Origin: Geoalkalibacter ferrihydriticus DSM 17813
GTDB taxonomy: Bacteria > Desulfobacterota > Desulfuromonadia > Desulfuromonadales > Geoalkalibacteraceae
Reading direction: 5' to 3'
Assembly (NCBI RefSeq): GCF_000820505.1
Contig: NZ_JWJD01000001.1
Coordinates: 317,094-381,093, forward strand
DNA: 64,000 nucleotides
The position numbers and the translations under genes are program-made. The notes beneath the pieces are model-generated. The model worked only from the letters and a program-made list of their open reading frames with translations, was not told where the DNA came from and searched no databases. This document shows positions 54,353 to 62,923 of this stretch, in pieces (position 1 is the stretch's first letter; every line of letters begins with the position of its first letter).

Positions 54353-54807
54353 ACGTGACGATATGGATCGACGCCGATGCCTGCCCGCGCGCGGTCAAAG
54401 ACATCGTCTTTCGGGCCGCAGAGCGCTTACAGCTCAAGGTTTGCCTGGTGGCCAACAAGGGTCTTGCCAAGCACCATACCCACCTGATTTCCTCAGTCGT
54501 GGTTCCCGGCGATCCTGACGAAGCGGACAAGTACATCGCTCAGCATGCCACAGCTTGCGATCTCGTGATCACTGCCGACATCCCTCTGGCCGCCAAGGTT
54601 GTCGCCAAGGGGACTGTGGCGATTGATCCGCGTGGCACCCTCTACACCGGCGACAATGTTGGCGAGCGACTCTCCTCGCGCGATCTCATGCAGAGCTTGC
54701 GCGATGAAGGAATGGTACAGGGTGGCCCTGGCCCGTTCGGATCCGCAGACCGCCAGCGCTTCGCCTCCGCCCTGGATCGCACACTCACACGCATGCTGCG
54801 CGAATGA
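54349..54807 (+). CDS. YaiI/YqxD family PIN-like protein (DUF188)
   Basis: A 152-residue protein beginning [20 protein letters not shown], the strongly conserved DADACP motif of the DUF188/UPF0178 family, with later [16 protein letters not shown] and [11 protein letters not shown]. The fold resembles PIN nucleases but no activity is established. ATG 54349 overlaps the stop of the YchJ gene (ATGA), so they are coupled; a start 12 bases upstream is possible. Confidence 0.88.
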   Translation: MNVTIWIDADACPRAVKDIVFRAAERLQLKVCLVANKGLAKHHTHLISSVVVPGDPDEADKYIAQHATACDLVITADIPLAAKVVAKGTVAIDPRGTLYTGDNVGERLSSRDLMQSLRDEGMVQGGPGPFGSADRQRFASALDRTLTRMLRE

Positions 54808-54866
54808 TATAATTAGAGCCCCTGCAACAACCTTAATGGTGGATCAATTTTTAGGAGGAGTGAGAT

Positions 54867-55118
54867 ATGTCCAAGAACATGCCCGACGGCGGGATGCCCA
54901 TCGCGTTGACCCTTGACCCGGGCACCTATTTTCGATGCACCTGCGGAAAGTCGCAAAACCTTCCATTCTGCGACGAATCACACAGCAGTACCGGCCAGTT
55001 GCCGATCACTTTTAAAATCAAGAAACGCCAGAAAGTCTATCTCTGCGGCTGTGGCTCGAGCGGGGACCAACCTTATTGCGATGGAAGCTGCGGAGTATCG
55101 CCGGCGGGAAGAGAATAA
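54867..55118 (+). CDS. CDGSH iron-sulfur protein with two domains, the second with Cys for His
   Basis: An 83-residue double-CDGSH protein. The first site reads CTCGKSQNLPFCDESH, ligands Cys24, Cys26, Cys35 and His39. The second reads CGCGSSGDQPYCDGSC, with Cys60, Cys62, Cys71 and Cys75; the usual final His is replaced by Cys. Each should hold a [2Fe-2S] cluster, the first of the labile mitoNEET type, the second fully Cys-ligated. Such proteins are probably redox or electron-transfer factors. GGAGGAG precedes ATG 54867. Confidence 0.9.
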   Translation: MSKNMPDGGMPIALTLDPGTYFRCTCGKSQNLPFCDESHSSTGQLPITFKIKKRQKVYLCGCGSSGDQPYCDGSCGVSPAGRE

Positions 55119-55191
55119 GGTGCGCTGACGCACGACCAGAGTGCTGCCATAGGTCACAATTTTGCCGGAAAATTAATACAGGGCATAAAAA

Positions 55192-55228
55192 AAGGGTTAA
55201 GCATATCGCCTAACCCTTGTTTTTTTTG
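55192..55228. terminator. bidirectional terminator at the tRNA-Gly remnant
   Basis: AAGGGTTA (55192-55199), 11 bases and TAACCCTT (55211-55218), with a T run on both strands (55219-55227; complement of about 55186-55193). It lies immediately downstream of the tRNA-Gly 3' fragment on the minus strand, as the terminator of the former tRNA gene would. Confidence 0.85.
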
Positions 55229-55257
55229 GAGCGGGAAACGGGATTCGAACCCGCTGT
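55227..55257 (-). other. tRNA-Gly 3' fragment, probable attachment site of an integrated island
   Basis: On the minus strand the sequence reads GCGGGTTCGAATCCCG (a complete T arm) then TTTCCCGC and TCCA. That is the 3' end of a bacterial tRNA-Gly (GCC), including encoded CCA. No anticodon arm, D arm or 5' acceptor strand (GCGGGAATAGC) is found to its right, where AT-rich DNA begins. This is the arrangement left at one end of an element integrated at a tRNA 3' end. Confidence 0.75.
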
Positions 55258-55407
55258 CGAAAAAATAACAAAAGAGGCAATAGTCTATATTTTCAATAAC
55301 TTTTGCCATCTGTTCCGCCTGTCAAAGTCCATCTCTTAACATCTAAATCCAGGTAATATCATCCTGTTTGGTGAAAGTCTGGTGAAAGTCATGCAAGGGT
55401 TGCGGCG
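55258..55407. other. gap after the attachment site
   Basis: No gene is seen in these 150 bases. GTGAAAGTCTGGTGAAAGTC (55370-55389) contains a direct repeat GGTGAAAGTC and may be part of the recombination core or an integrase arm site; this is a guess from position. Confidence 0.3.
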
Positions 55408-56400
55408 TTAACTTATTTTTGTATAATGCTTGTCAAACTCTTTCTGGATGTTCGGATTATAAAACGTTTTCTTACCGCCATTTGGATTTTTCGGATTCAG
55501 AAGCCGCTCGTATGCGAACTTTTTATCCCCTTCCAGCTTCTTCCTTATCTTGTGATAATTTGCGTTCATTTTGAAATCGGAATACCGCTTCGATAACCGG
55601 GTACTAAGGATATCGTAATCCCAAGGATACTTATCAGTAAAGTCCTCTTCTGACAGATATACTGCAGTAGCGCCTGGATCGTTGGTGATCTGAACTGGAA
55701 GACCAGAAGTGCTCTTGACCTTTTGAAATTTTACATCAATCCTCAGGGTCAAGTTGTAATCGCCAACATCCTCAATGCCATCATATCCTTCTTCTGATTT
55801 CTTGATGTAATCCAAAACCTTCCTTTCGCTAGAATTGAGTGAAATACCGGGGGCCTCATTAAAATTCCTGAAGAACGATAAGGGCATGAGGTAAAAATTA
55901 TATCTTGATAGAACATCGCCAAACCAAGAAGATACTAAATGAAGGTAGTTTTGAAGAGATGCGCTACCTAACTCCTGAATCTTCAGTGACAACAGCAAAT
56001 CATCATTTACGAAATGTATCGAGTTATCCCTAATCTCAGTAAGGGCAACCAAGTTATCGCTCACAGCTTTGTTTATTTTAACTCCGTATTCCTCCGTCAC
56101 GATTCGGTAGGCTTCAAAAAGATTAATAGAAAGCGGATTACCAGAGCGATTCTTTTTCGGTCTTTTTACGGTAGATTTCTTGCCAGTTATAAGTGTTTTG
56201 TACTCCATCGCATAGAGCGCGGCCAATTTATTGCTGGCCAAGTTAAGTATCTTCGCTTTTAAGAGCAATTCCCAAGAGTTAATGCACAATACTGAGAAGG
56301 TCTCTTCGCGATACTTGAAATCTGGCTTATTGTATATCTCTATTGCCGAAAGCATTGCCGAGATAGATTTTTCGAGCATTAATCGAGATCGTGACTTCAT
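55408..56400 (-). CDS. DUF3644 domain protein
   Basis: A 330-residue cytoplasmic protein with the DUF3644 signature at its start: SRLMLEKSISAMLSAIEIYN, then TFSVLCINSWELLLKAKIL, and NSIHF near residue 130 (RDNSIHFVND), typical of HEPN-like folds. Members are often found in mobile and defence loci; the N-terminal region may be a nucleic-acid nuclease. The later part is basic and mostly helical. AT content is higher than in the core genes. It is the first gene past the attachment site. Confidence 0.8.
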   Translation of the reverse strand: MKSRSRLMLEKSISAMLSAIEIYNKPDFKYREETFSVLCINSWELLLKAKILNLASNKLAALYAMEYKTLITGKKSTVKRPKKNRSGNPLSINLFEAYRIVTEEYGVKINKAVSDNLVALTEIRDNSIHFVNDDLLLSLKIQELGSASLQNYLHLVSSWFGDVLSRYNFYLMPLSFFRNFNEAPGISLNSSERKVLDYIKKSEEGYDGIEDVGDYNLTLRIDVKFQKVKSTSGLPVQITNDPGATAVYLSEEDFTDKYPWDYDILSTRLSKRYSDFKMNANYHKIRKKLEGDKKFAYERLLNPKNPNGGKKTFYNPNIQKEFDKHYTKIS

Positions 56401-56437
56401 GAAGCTCCCTTCGGTAAATCAACGTCTACTTTGAACG

Positions 56438-56569
56438 TCACAGAGCTTCTTCAAAGCGAATTGTTGTCTCGACGACATACTTAATAGCCCTTTCCACGAC
56501 CTCAGGAGCTTCTCTATTGAAACCCCCGCGAATGTTTCCTCGCACAACATTCGAGAAAAAGGGGCCGGT
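56438..56569 (-). other. possible short or truncated gene
   Basis: The 44-codon open frame between stops reads SNVVRGNIRGGFNREAPEVV followed by ERAIKYVVETTIRFEEAL. Its composition looks like protein rather than random translation, with an amphipathic C-terminal helix. No ATG is present; a GTG is possible. It may be the tail of a deleted gene. No homologue is recognised. Confidence 0.3.
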
Positions 56570-56622
56570 TTACGATCAGCACCTGCCTAATAACGTTTTG
56601 TCGGCTCTATCACTTAAAAATG

Positions 56623-56867
56623 CTACGTTGTAATACATGCATCTTTAAATTTCTCACTTAGTACAAGATAACTTTTTTCATTTTCTTTTTTAAAATAACC
56701 ATTTTCACAAAGAGAAACGACGGCATTATAATCAGAAATTCCACTGAAACGCTTTTTTCCGATTATTACAGTATAGAATGGATCGCTATCCATTTTGACA
56801 ATGAATACTCTTTTATTATTTGTTTTTTTTACACATTCAAAAATTTCTTTTTGTTTTTTTTCCCCAT
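56623..56867 (-). CDS. small island gene split at a run of eight A (frameshift or slippage)
   Basis: ATG 56867 follows AAGGAG but its frame stops after 12 codons. A run of eight A (complement of 56854-56861) lies five bases after the start codon. Shifting -1 there gives about 80 codons, reading KQKEIFECVKKTNNKRVFIV, then KMDSDPFYTVIIGKKRFSGI and SDYNAVVSLCENGYFKKENE, ending ACITT. This is coherent protein. Either it is a pseudogene, or ribosomal or polymerase slippage on the A run makes the product. No family recognised. Confidence 0.5.
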
Positions 56868-56905
56868 GATTCTCCTTTTTAAATTTTTACTTTATTATTG
56901 CATTT

Positions 56906-57565
56906 TCATAATTCACTATCAAGATGTGTTATTTTTTCTCTTTTTTCATAGAATTCAAAATTGCTTTGATTGATTTCTGACATAAATATTTTTTTACCTA
57001 CTTTTTTTTGCCAAAAATTATCAGGAAGAGCTAAATTTGAATCAACTTTAGTCTTGAATAATACATATTTTTTAAAATATAAGCCATTGCCAGAACATTT
57101 TTCACATTTATAAACAATTTTTTCGGAACCAATACTATTTGTTTTTTTTTCTACTTGTGACACGTTACCGACGCTATTACATATATCACATTGAAAATTT
57201 TTCTCATAAAATTTCGCTAAAGCAACTCCGTCCCCGCCACAGTAAGGGCAATTGCCCCTAGTGTAAATTCTCGTTAAATCAAATTTTCTCAAGAATTCAT
57301 TTTCTATTTCTCTAAATGGCGGATTTTTTAGCTTGTCCTTAAATTTTGGCAAATCACAGAATTTTCTGACCCAGAAAGAAGGCGGGGCATTAGTTTTACA
57401 GTTTTTCAGGTAGTGCGTGGTCTCCTTCACATAAACAACCATTCCGTTGCCTGAGCACATTGGACAATTAATTTTATAATTAAACACATACTTTCTATTA
57501 ATTTTCTTCACATATTCAGTTAGCAGGATCAGCCATCTTATTAATTTATTTCCACTATCACTCAT
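56906..57565 (-). CDS. AT-rich protein with four DnaJ-like CxxC motifs
   Basis: A 219-residue protein of unknown function. Four cysteine motifs lie at residues 34-41 (CPMCSGNG), 106-113 (CPYCGGDG), 126-133 (CDICNSVG) and 154-161 (CEKCSGNG), matching the CxxCxGxG pattern of the DnaJ zinc-binding domain, but there is no J domain or client-binding domain. The linkers are rich in Lys and Phe. The start ATG 57565 has GGAG about seven bases upstream. Base composition differs sharply from the hsd genes. It follows hsdR by 22 bases and is probably co-transcribed with it. Confidence 0.7.
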   Translation of the reverse strand: MSDSGNKLIRWLILLTEYVKKINRKYVFNYKINCPMCSGNGMVVYVKETTHYLKNCKTNAPPSFWVRKFCDLPKFKDKLKNPPFREIENEFLRKFDLTRIYTRGNCPYCGGDGVALAKFYEKNFQCDICNSVGNVSQVEKKTNSIGSEKIVYKCEKCSGNGLYFKKYVLFKTKVDSNLALPDNFWQKKVGKKIFMSEINQSNFEFYEKREKITHLDSEL

Positions 57566-57587
57566 AAGAAACTCCAGAATAACGGGT

Positions 57588-60500
57588 TTACACCCACCAC
57601 GCACACAGCACTTCGGCCTGCTTAAGCACCAAATTCACCGCGTCCTCCTGACGATCCGGCGGATATTTCCATTTGCGCAGGGTGCGCCGCACGAGGTTGC
57701 GAAGCTTGGCCCTCACGTTTTCGCGCACCTGCCAGTCAACCGAGGTGCTTTTGCGCAGCTTTTCGGTTATCTCAACGGCAATTATTTTGAGGATGTCGTC
57801 GCCCAACTCCCGCACGGCGCTTTCATTCCTGGCCAAGGCGTCGTAGAAAGCGACCTCGTCGGTGTTGAGTCCCAGTTCCTCATCACGCTTGAGGGCTTTC
57901 TGGAAATCCTTGGCCATTTGAATCAACTCTTCGATGACCTGGGCGGTTTCGATGGCGCGGGCGTGATAACGGTTCAGGCTGGCCAGCAGGCGTTCGCTGA
58001 ATTTCTGCTCCAGAACCAGGTTGTTGCGGGTGCGCGCCTTGATGGTGTCGCGCAGCAGTTTTTCCAGCAGTTCCAGGGCCAGGTTGCGGCTTTTCATGTT
58101 GCGCACGTCTTCCAGAAATTCATCGGACAGCAAGGCGATATTCGGTTTGTCCAGCCCGGCCAGGGAAAAGACATCCGCCACACCTTCCGCGATGACCGCA
58201 TTGTCGAGGATCTGCTTCAGAGCGCTGTTTTTTTGTTCTTCGGTCAGCTTGCTGTCCACCGTGGTGTGTTTGACGATGGCGGCGCGGATGGCGGCAAAGA
58301 AGGCGATTTCCTTGCGCAGCGGTTCGGCTTCGTCCAGGGTGCCGCACAGGGAAAAAGCGCGGGTGATGGCGGCCATGGCGTCGAGAAAGCGCTTTTTGCC
58401 CTCCCGCAGGCCAAGGATATGATTTGCCGCCAGCACCAGAATCTGATGAGCGCGGGTTGGGTAGTCGCTGTAGTCGAAGCCGTGAAACAGTCCCCTGACC
58501 ACGTCGATCTTTTCCAGAAGCACCGCCAGGGCTTCTTCGGCGGCCAGTGTCGGCACGCCCTTGCCTTGCGCGTTGATGTAAACCTTGAGGGCCTGCTTGA
58601 GTTCATTGGCGATGCCGATGTAATCGACCACCAGCCCGCCGGGCTTGTCCTTGAAAACCCGATTGACCCGCGCAATCGCCTGCATCAGGTTATGACCGCG
58701 CATCGGCTTATCGACGTACATGGTGTGGCAGCTCGGGCAATCAAAGCCGGTCAGCCACATATCGCGCACGATCACCAGTTTCAGCTCATCCCTGGGATCC
58801 TTGAAACGGCGCTCCAGGCGTTTTTTGGTTTGGTTGTTGTAGATATGCGGCTGCATCAGCGCCCGGTCGGCCGCCGAACCGGTCATGACAATTTTGATCG
58901 CGCCCTTTTCCGGATCGGGGTTGTGCCATTTGGGCCGGATTCTGACGATCTCGTTGTAGAGATGCACGCAGATCTCGCGGCTCATGCACACGATCATGCC
59001 TTTGCCGTCGATGACCGCCGTGCGCGCCTCAAAGTGATTCACCAGATCCTCGGCAACTTCCTTCAGGCGCGGTTCGGCGCCGACCAGTTTTTCCAGCGCC
59101 GCCCATTTGCTTTTGGTGCGCTCGCGGAGATTCAAGTCTTCCTCGTCCTCGATGACCTCTTCGACTTCGTCGTTGAGCGCCTCGATTTCCGCGCGGTTGA
59201 TATCAAGCTTGGCCAGGCGCGATTCATAATAAATCGGGACCGTGGCGCCATCATCGACGGCATCCTGAATATCGTAGATACTTACATAATCCCCGAAGAC
59301 CGCGCGGGTGTCCTTGTCTTCCTGGGAGATGGGCGTGCCGGTAAAACCGATAAACGATGCCTGGGGGATGGCGTCGCGCATGTGCTTGGCGTAGCCGTAG
59401 ACATAAGCGCCGGTTTTGGTGTCGAGCCTGGCCTTAAACCCGTACTGGCTGCGATGCGCCTCGTCGCTAATCACCACGATATTGCTGCGCGTGCTCAGCG
59501 GCGGGTGTTTTTCCTCGCCGTTCAACAGCGAGAATTTCTGTACGGTGGTAAAGATGATGCCGCCCGATTGCCGTGCCGCCAGCAGTTCACGCAGATCCTC
59601 GCGGCTATCGGCCTGCACCGGGGTCTGCCGCAACAGTTCCTGGGCATTGGAGAAGGTGCTGAAGAGTTGACCATCGAGATCATTGCGGTCGGTGACGACG
59701 ACAATGGTCGGATTGTTCATTTCGGGCTGTTGCAGAAGTTTGCCAGCGTAGCAGCACATGGTGATGCTTTTGCCCGATCCCTGGGTATGCCAGACCACCC
59801 CGGCCTTGCGCGATCCGGGCTGCACCTCCTGGCCCCAGGTCGCGCGCGGCATCGACACGCGTTCCGGTGTGACGGTCGCCGAGGCGATGAGCGTCACCCG
59901 CACGGCTTCGCGCACGGCATGAAACTGATGATAGCCAGCGATTTTCTTGATCAGTTGGCCGTCATCCTGCTCGAAAAGGATGAAATAGCGCAGGTAATCA
60001 AGGAGCAAGGTGCGGTCGAAAAATCCCTTGATAACTTTTTCCAGCTCGTATTCCAGCAGCGGCTTGTCGTCTTCATTGCGCAGGGTGCGCCAAGGCAGAA
60101 AGCGCTCCTTGCTCGCCGTCAGCGAACCAATGCGCGCCGTCAAGCCGTCGGAGACGACTAAGGCTTCGTTGCAGACAAAGAGATCGGGGACCTCGTCCTT
60201 ATAGGTCTGGACCTGATCGTAGGCTTTCCAGATATCGGCGTGCACATCGGCGGGGTTTTTCAATTCGATGAGCGCGATGGGCAGGCCGTTGATAAACACC
60301 ACGAGATCCGGGCGGCGCAGTTGCTTGCAGCCCTTGACGGTGAACTGATTGACCACCAGGAACTGATTGCGTTCGACATGCTGAAAGTCGATCAACTGCA
60401 CATGGTCGTTTTGGATGTCGTCGTTGTCGCGGTATTCGACCGGCACGCCTTCGAGCAAGAGCTTATGAAAAGCGCGGTTGTTGTGGATCAATACCGGCGA

Positions 60501-60728
60501 TTCGGGCTTGGTGACTAACTGGGCGGCGTCTTCGAGGATGGCGAAGGGGATGTGCGGGTTGATTTTTTGCAGGGCGGCAAGCAGGCGCTCGGTGAGAATG
60601 GTTTGTTGATAATCGCGGCGCTCGGGGGTGCCGCCGTCGGGGGCGAGATCGGGGCCGAAGGCGGTTGCGTAGCCGCCTGTGCGGAACCAGTCGAGGCAAA
60701 GTTGTTCGAGGTGGTCTTCGGTGATCAT
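57588..60728 (-). CDS. hsdR: type I restriction enzyme HsdR subunit
   Basis: The 1046-residue motor-nuclease subunit of a type I restriction-modification system. A PD-(D/E)xK nuclease occupies the N-terminus (RRPDLVVFINGLPIALIELK), followed by a superfamily 2 translocase: Walker A TQGSGKSITMCC, DEAH box VISDEAHRSQYG, motif III GFTGTPIS and motif VI QAIARVNRVF. The C-terminal helical part binds the methylase. ATG 60728 lies seven bases after the stop of the DUF262 protein and has GAGG in front. Confidence 0.95.
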   Translation of the reverse strand: MITEDHLEQLCLDWFRTGGYATAFGPDLAPDGGTPERRDYQQTILTERLLAALQKINPHIPFAILEDAAQLVTKPESPVLIHNNRAFHKLLLEGVPVEYRDNDDIQNDHVQLIDFQHVERNQFLVVNQFTVKGCKQLRRPDLVVFINGLPIALIELKNPADVHADIWKAYDQVQTYKDEVPDLFVCNEALVVSDGLTARIGSLTASKERFLPWRTLRNEDDKPLLEYELEKVIKGFFDRTLLLDYLRYFILFEQDDGQLIKKIAGYHQFHAVREAVRVTLIASATVTPERVSMPRATWGQEVQPGSRKAGVVWHTQGSGKSITMCCYAGKLLQQPEMNNPTIVVVTDRNDLDGQLFSTFSNAQELLRQTPVQADSREDLRELLAARQSGGIIFTTVQKFSLLNGEEKHPPLSTRSNIVVISDEAHRSQYGFKARLDTKTGAYVYGYAKHMRDAIPQASFIGFTGTPISQEDKDTRAVFGDYVSIYDIQDAVDDGATVPIYYESRLAKLDINRAEIEALNDEVEEVIEDEEDLNLRERTKSKWAALEKLVGAEPRLKEVAEDLVNHFEARTAVIDGKGMIVCMSREICVHLYNEIVRIRPKWHNPDPEKGAIKIVMTGSAADRALMQPHIYNNQTKKRLERRFKDPRDELKLVIVRDMWLTGFDCPSCHTMYVDKPMRGHNLMQAIARVNRVFKDKPGGLVVDYIGIANELKQALKVYINAQGKGVPTLAAEEALAVLLEKIDVVRGLFHGFDYSDYPTRAHQILVLAANHILGLREGKKRFLDAMAAITRAFSLCGTLDEAEPLRKEIAFFAAIRAAIVKHTTVDSKLTEEQKNSALKQILDNAVIAEGVADVFSLAGLDKPNIALLSDEFLEDVRNMKSRNLALELLEKLLRDTIKARTRNNLVLEQKFSERLLASLNRYHARAIETAQVIEELIQMAKDFQKALKRDEELGLNTDEVAFYDALARNESAVRELGDDILKIIAVEITEKLRKSTSVDWQVRENVRAKLRNLVRRTLRKWKYPPDRQEDAVNLVLKQAEVLCAWWV

Positions 60729-60735
60729 TGTGACC

Positions 60736-62871
60736 TCAATCAAACCGCTCTTTAACGTAAGGGTTCATTTCAGACAGTGAAAGATGCAGAGAGGAATTGC
60801 CGCTACGCACAAAAAACTTTTCAACCGGTTGCCCTCCTTTATCCTTGAGGATAAGGATGATGGGCTTCTGAGCTGGCAGAATATCGACCTGGCAAACCTC
60901 CAAATCGTCACCGTCTACATGAAACCTGACCCGCACCTTTCCGGCGACATAGGATGCGCCAATATGGTTGTTGAGAATGCCGCGCAGGTGCCGCTCGAAC
61001 TTGTCGCGATCCCCCCCATCGAGCGAAATGTAATCATGCTCCAGACCAAGTACTTCACCATCGTCTTTGACGCCAATCATCAAGGTACCTCCTTGACTGT
61101 TGGCAAAGGCAGCTACCGATTTAACTATGACCATTTCCAGATCTTTATTTACCCTGGATTCAACATAATCCCAGCGCAGCGATGATTTAAACTCCAACTC
61201 ATCACTCTCCCCCTCTGCGATCATATCATCAAGAGTAACCGGCACAGCCACCTGCTCGGTTGCGGTTATCCCCTCCAGAAACGCATTCAATCTCTCGACC
61301 AGCATCTTTCGCCGCTCGGCCAAAAATTGCTCATAGTTTTCGATTTTCCACAGTTCCTCGTTCTCAGGGATGCTTTGAAGTTCAAGAGCCACGCGGAAGT
61401 GAGATTTCACTTGGCCCAGATAGGCTTGTGCCGAAGTTGCAGACTTGGCTCGGTTGGCAAATTGGGTAAGGATTGCCCGGTTGGTAAACTCCTGAGCCAA
61501 GGCATATTTGACGCGGTTTTCTTTGCCGTATCCAACTTTTTTGAGTTCCGAATACGGGAAAATATGATCCTTTTCCAACTGGTACTTCGCACCCATATTG
61601 CGGCGGAGCTCAATTCCGGTAGTCAGGCAAACTGCCATACGGCTTTTATGGTACCAGCGCATCAAACTGAAGAGCGGATGAGAGATTCCCCGACCCTCAA
61701 ACTCTGATGGGCTAATCTCCAAACGACTTTCTTCTGAAATTATCTGCAGCAGATCATCAAAAGGATGAGCTGATTCCGCCACCGTTCGCAGGTCGCGATC
61801 AAGTTTTTGCGGTAACTGACTGACATAGCGCGCCCGGATCTGAGAATAGTAAAACCACTTCACCATCTTGCGGATTTCCGTCTCGTTCAAGTGCTGATCG
61901 CCTTTATCGAAGCAATAGACTATCATCGGGACCAAGGCATAAACCGAATTAATCTCGTCGGTGTGATCAACGTAGGCGTTACTGCGCAGCAGATTGGCGA
62001 CGTAATCAAGCACCTGTTTATCGAGACGGTCCCAGGCGGCTCTCAGCCGTTCGTTATTCTCTTCGCCGTGCAGTTTTTTCATATCCGAGCCCTGGTGGTA
62101 CAGACAACCCAGCAGGACATAGACAATGAAATCAAGCTTGAAAATAAAGCCTTCCTTTTGCAAATTGGCGAGTTTTGCCTTGAAGAGGTCACGGGCCTGG
62201 GGCCAATAACCGGAGATCTGCGCCAGGGCCAGCTCTGCGTCGGTCAAAGCTACTCCGCTGGCGTTCACCTTGTAAAAGATGTCGATCGCCTCGCGGATTG
62301 TGGCTTTGACCGGAATGATCTGCTCCGGGAAATCCCGTTCGAGAACACCCGTAATTTTACTGATATTGTCATTGAGCTTTTTAAGTTCTTTCATTTCAAT
62401 CTGCTTGCCGATCGCGGTAAATTTTGTTTGCAGATCGAAGGCGCCGACTCGCTTCTGGAACACGTCGGTAATGTTCTGCCACAGAGGATTGTTCTCCATC
62501 CGGGTTTTCATGTAGTAGGCGAGCTCCAGGGTTTCGAGGTTTACATACAGCCCCCGGGTGTCATTCATGATTTCGCTGATGGTGTAATAACTCGGCAACT
62601 CCCCCGTAATGAGCATATACAGTGAGGTGATCCGCTGCTGGCCGTCAAGTAACAGCCGAACAGCGCCCTGCTTCTCATCATACTTGTGCGGGCCTTTCAG
62701 TTCCGGCGGATTCGCTGTCTCCCAAGTAAGCATGGTTCCAGTGGGATACTCCTTGATCAGCGAGTCGATAAGCTGCTTTGCATCGTCACGTTTCCAGACG
62801 TATTCGCGCTGAAAAGCGGGGATGAAAAGTTGTTTTTCGTCGATTTTTTCGAGAATAGTTCTAATTTTCAT
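60736..62871 (-). CDS. DUF262-HNH-AlbA_2 fusion protein inside the type I RM locus
   Basis: A 711-residue protein of three modules. Residues 1-270: DUF262 (ParB-like) with PAFQREYVWKRDDAKQLIDS and LLLDGQQRITSLYML, the GmrS-type NTP-using motif DGQQR. Near residue 435: HNH-type DUF1524 segment, LEKDHIFPYSELKKVG. Residues about 550-711: an AlbA_2/Schlafen-type domain starting GESDELEFKSSLRWDY and AFANSQGGTLMIGVKDDGEV. GmrSD proteins cut modified DNA; AlbA_2 binds nucleic acid. The fusion lies between hsdS and hsdR, an unusual place. Confidence 0.85.
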   Translation of the reverse strand: MKIRTILEKIDEKQLFIPAFQREYVWKRDDAKQLIDSLIKEYPTGTMLTWETANPPELKGPHKYDEKQGAVRLLLDGQQRITSLYMLITGELPSYYTISEIMNDTRGLYVNLETLELAYYMKTRMENNPLWQNITDVFQKRVGAFDLQTKFTAIGKQIEMKELKKLNDNISKITGVLERDFPEQIIPVKATIREAIDIFYKVNASGVALTDAELALAQISGYWPQARDLFKAKLANLQKEGFIFKLDFIVYVLLGCLYHQGSDMKKLHGEENNERLRAAWDRLDKQVLDYVANLLRSNAYVDHTDEINSVYALVPMIVYCFDKGDQHLNETEIRKMVKWFYYSQIRARYVSQLPQKLDRDLRTVAESAHPFDDLLQIISEESRLEISPSEFEGRGISHPLFSLMRWYHKSRMAVCLTTGIELRRNMGAKYQLEKDHIFPYSELKKVGYGKENRVKYALAQEFTNRAILTQFANRAKSATSAQAYLGQVKSHFRVALELQSIPENEELWKIENYEQFLAERRKMLVERLNAFLEGITATEQVAVPVTLDDMIAEGESDELEFKSSLRWDYVESRVNKDLEMVIVKSVAAFANSQGGTLMIGVKDDGEVLGLEHDYISLDGGDRDKFERHLRGILNNHIGASYVAGKVRVRFHVDGDDLEVCQVDILPAQKPIILILKDKGGQPVEKFFVRSGNSSLHLSLSEMNPYVKERFD

Positions 62872-62923
62872 GAAACTTGGCCCTTGTTGTTAGATGACAT
62901 TTGCTATTTGATCAGGTTGAGTT

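Noticed and set aside
55227-55300. A complete tRNA gene
   Set aside because: Only the T arm and 3' acceptor with CCA are present. No D arm or anticodon arm is found on the 5' side.
57918-60161. A 747-codon open frame antisense to hsdR
   Set aside because: hsdR on the other strand has every expected motif. The antisense frame has no ribosome site or recognisable domain and arises from third-position GC bias.
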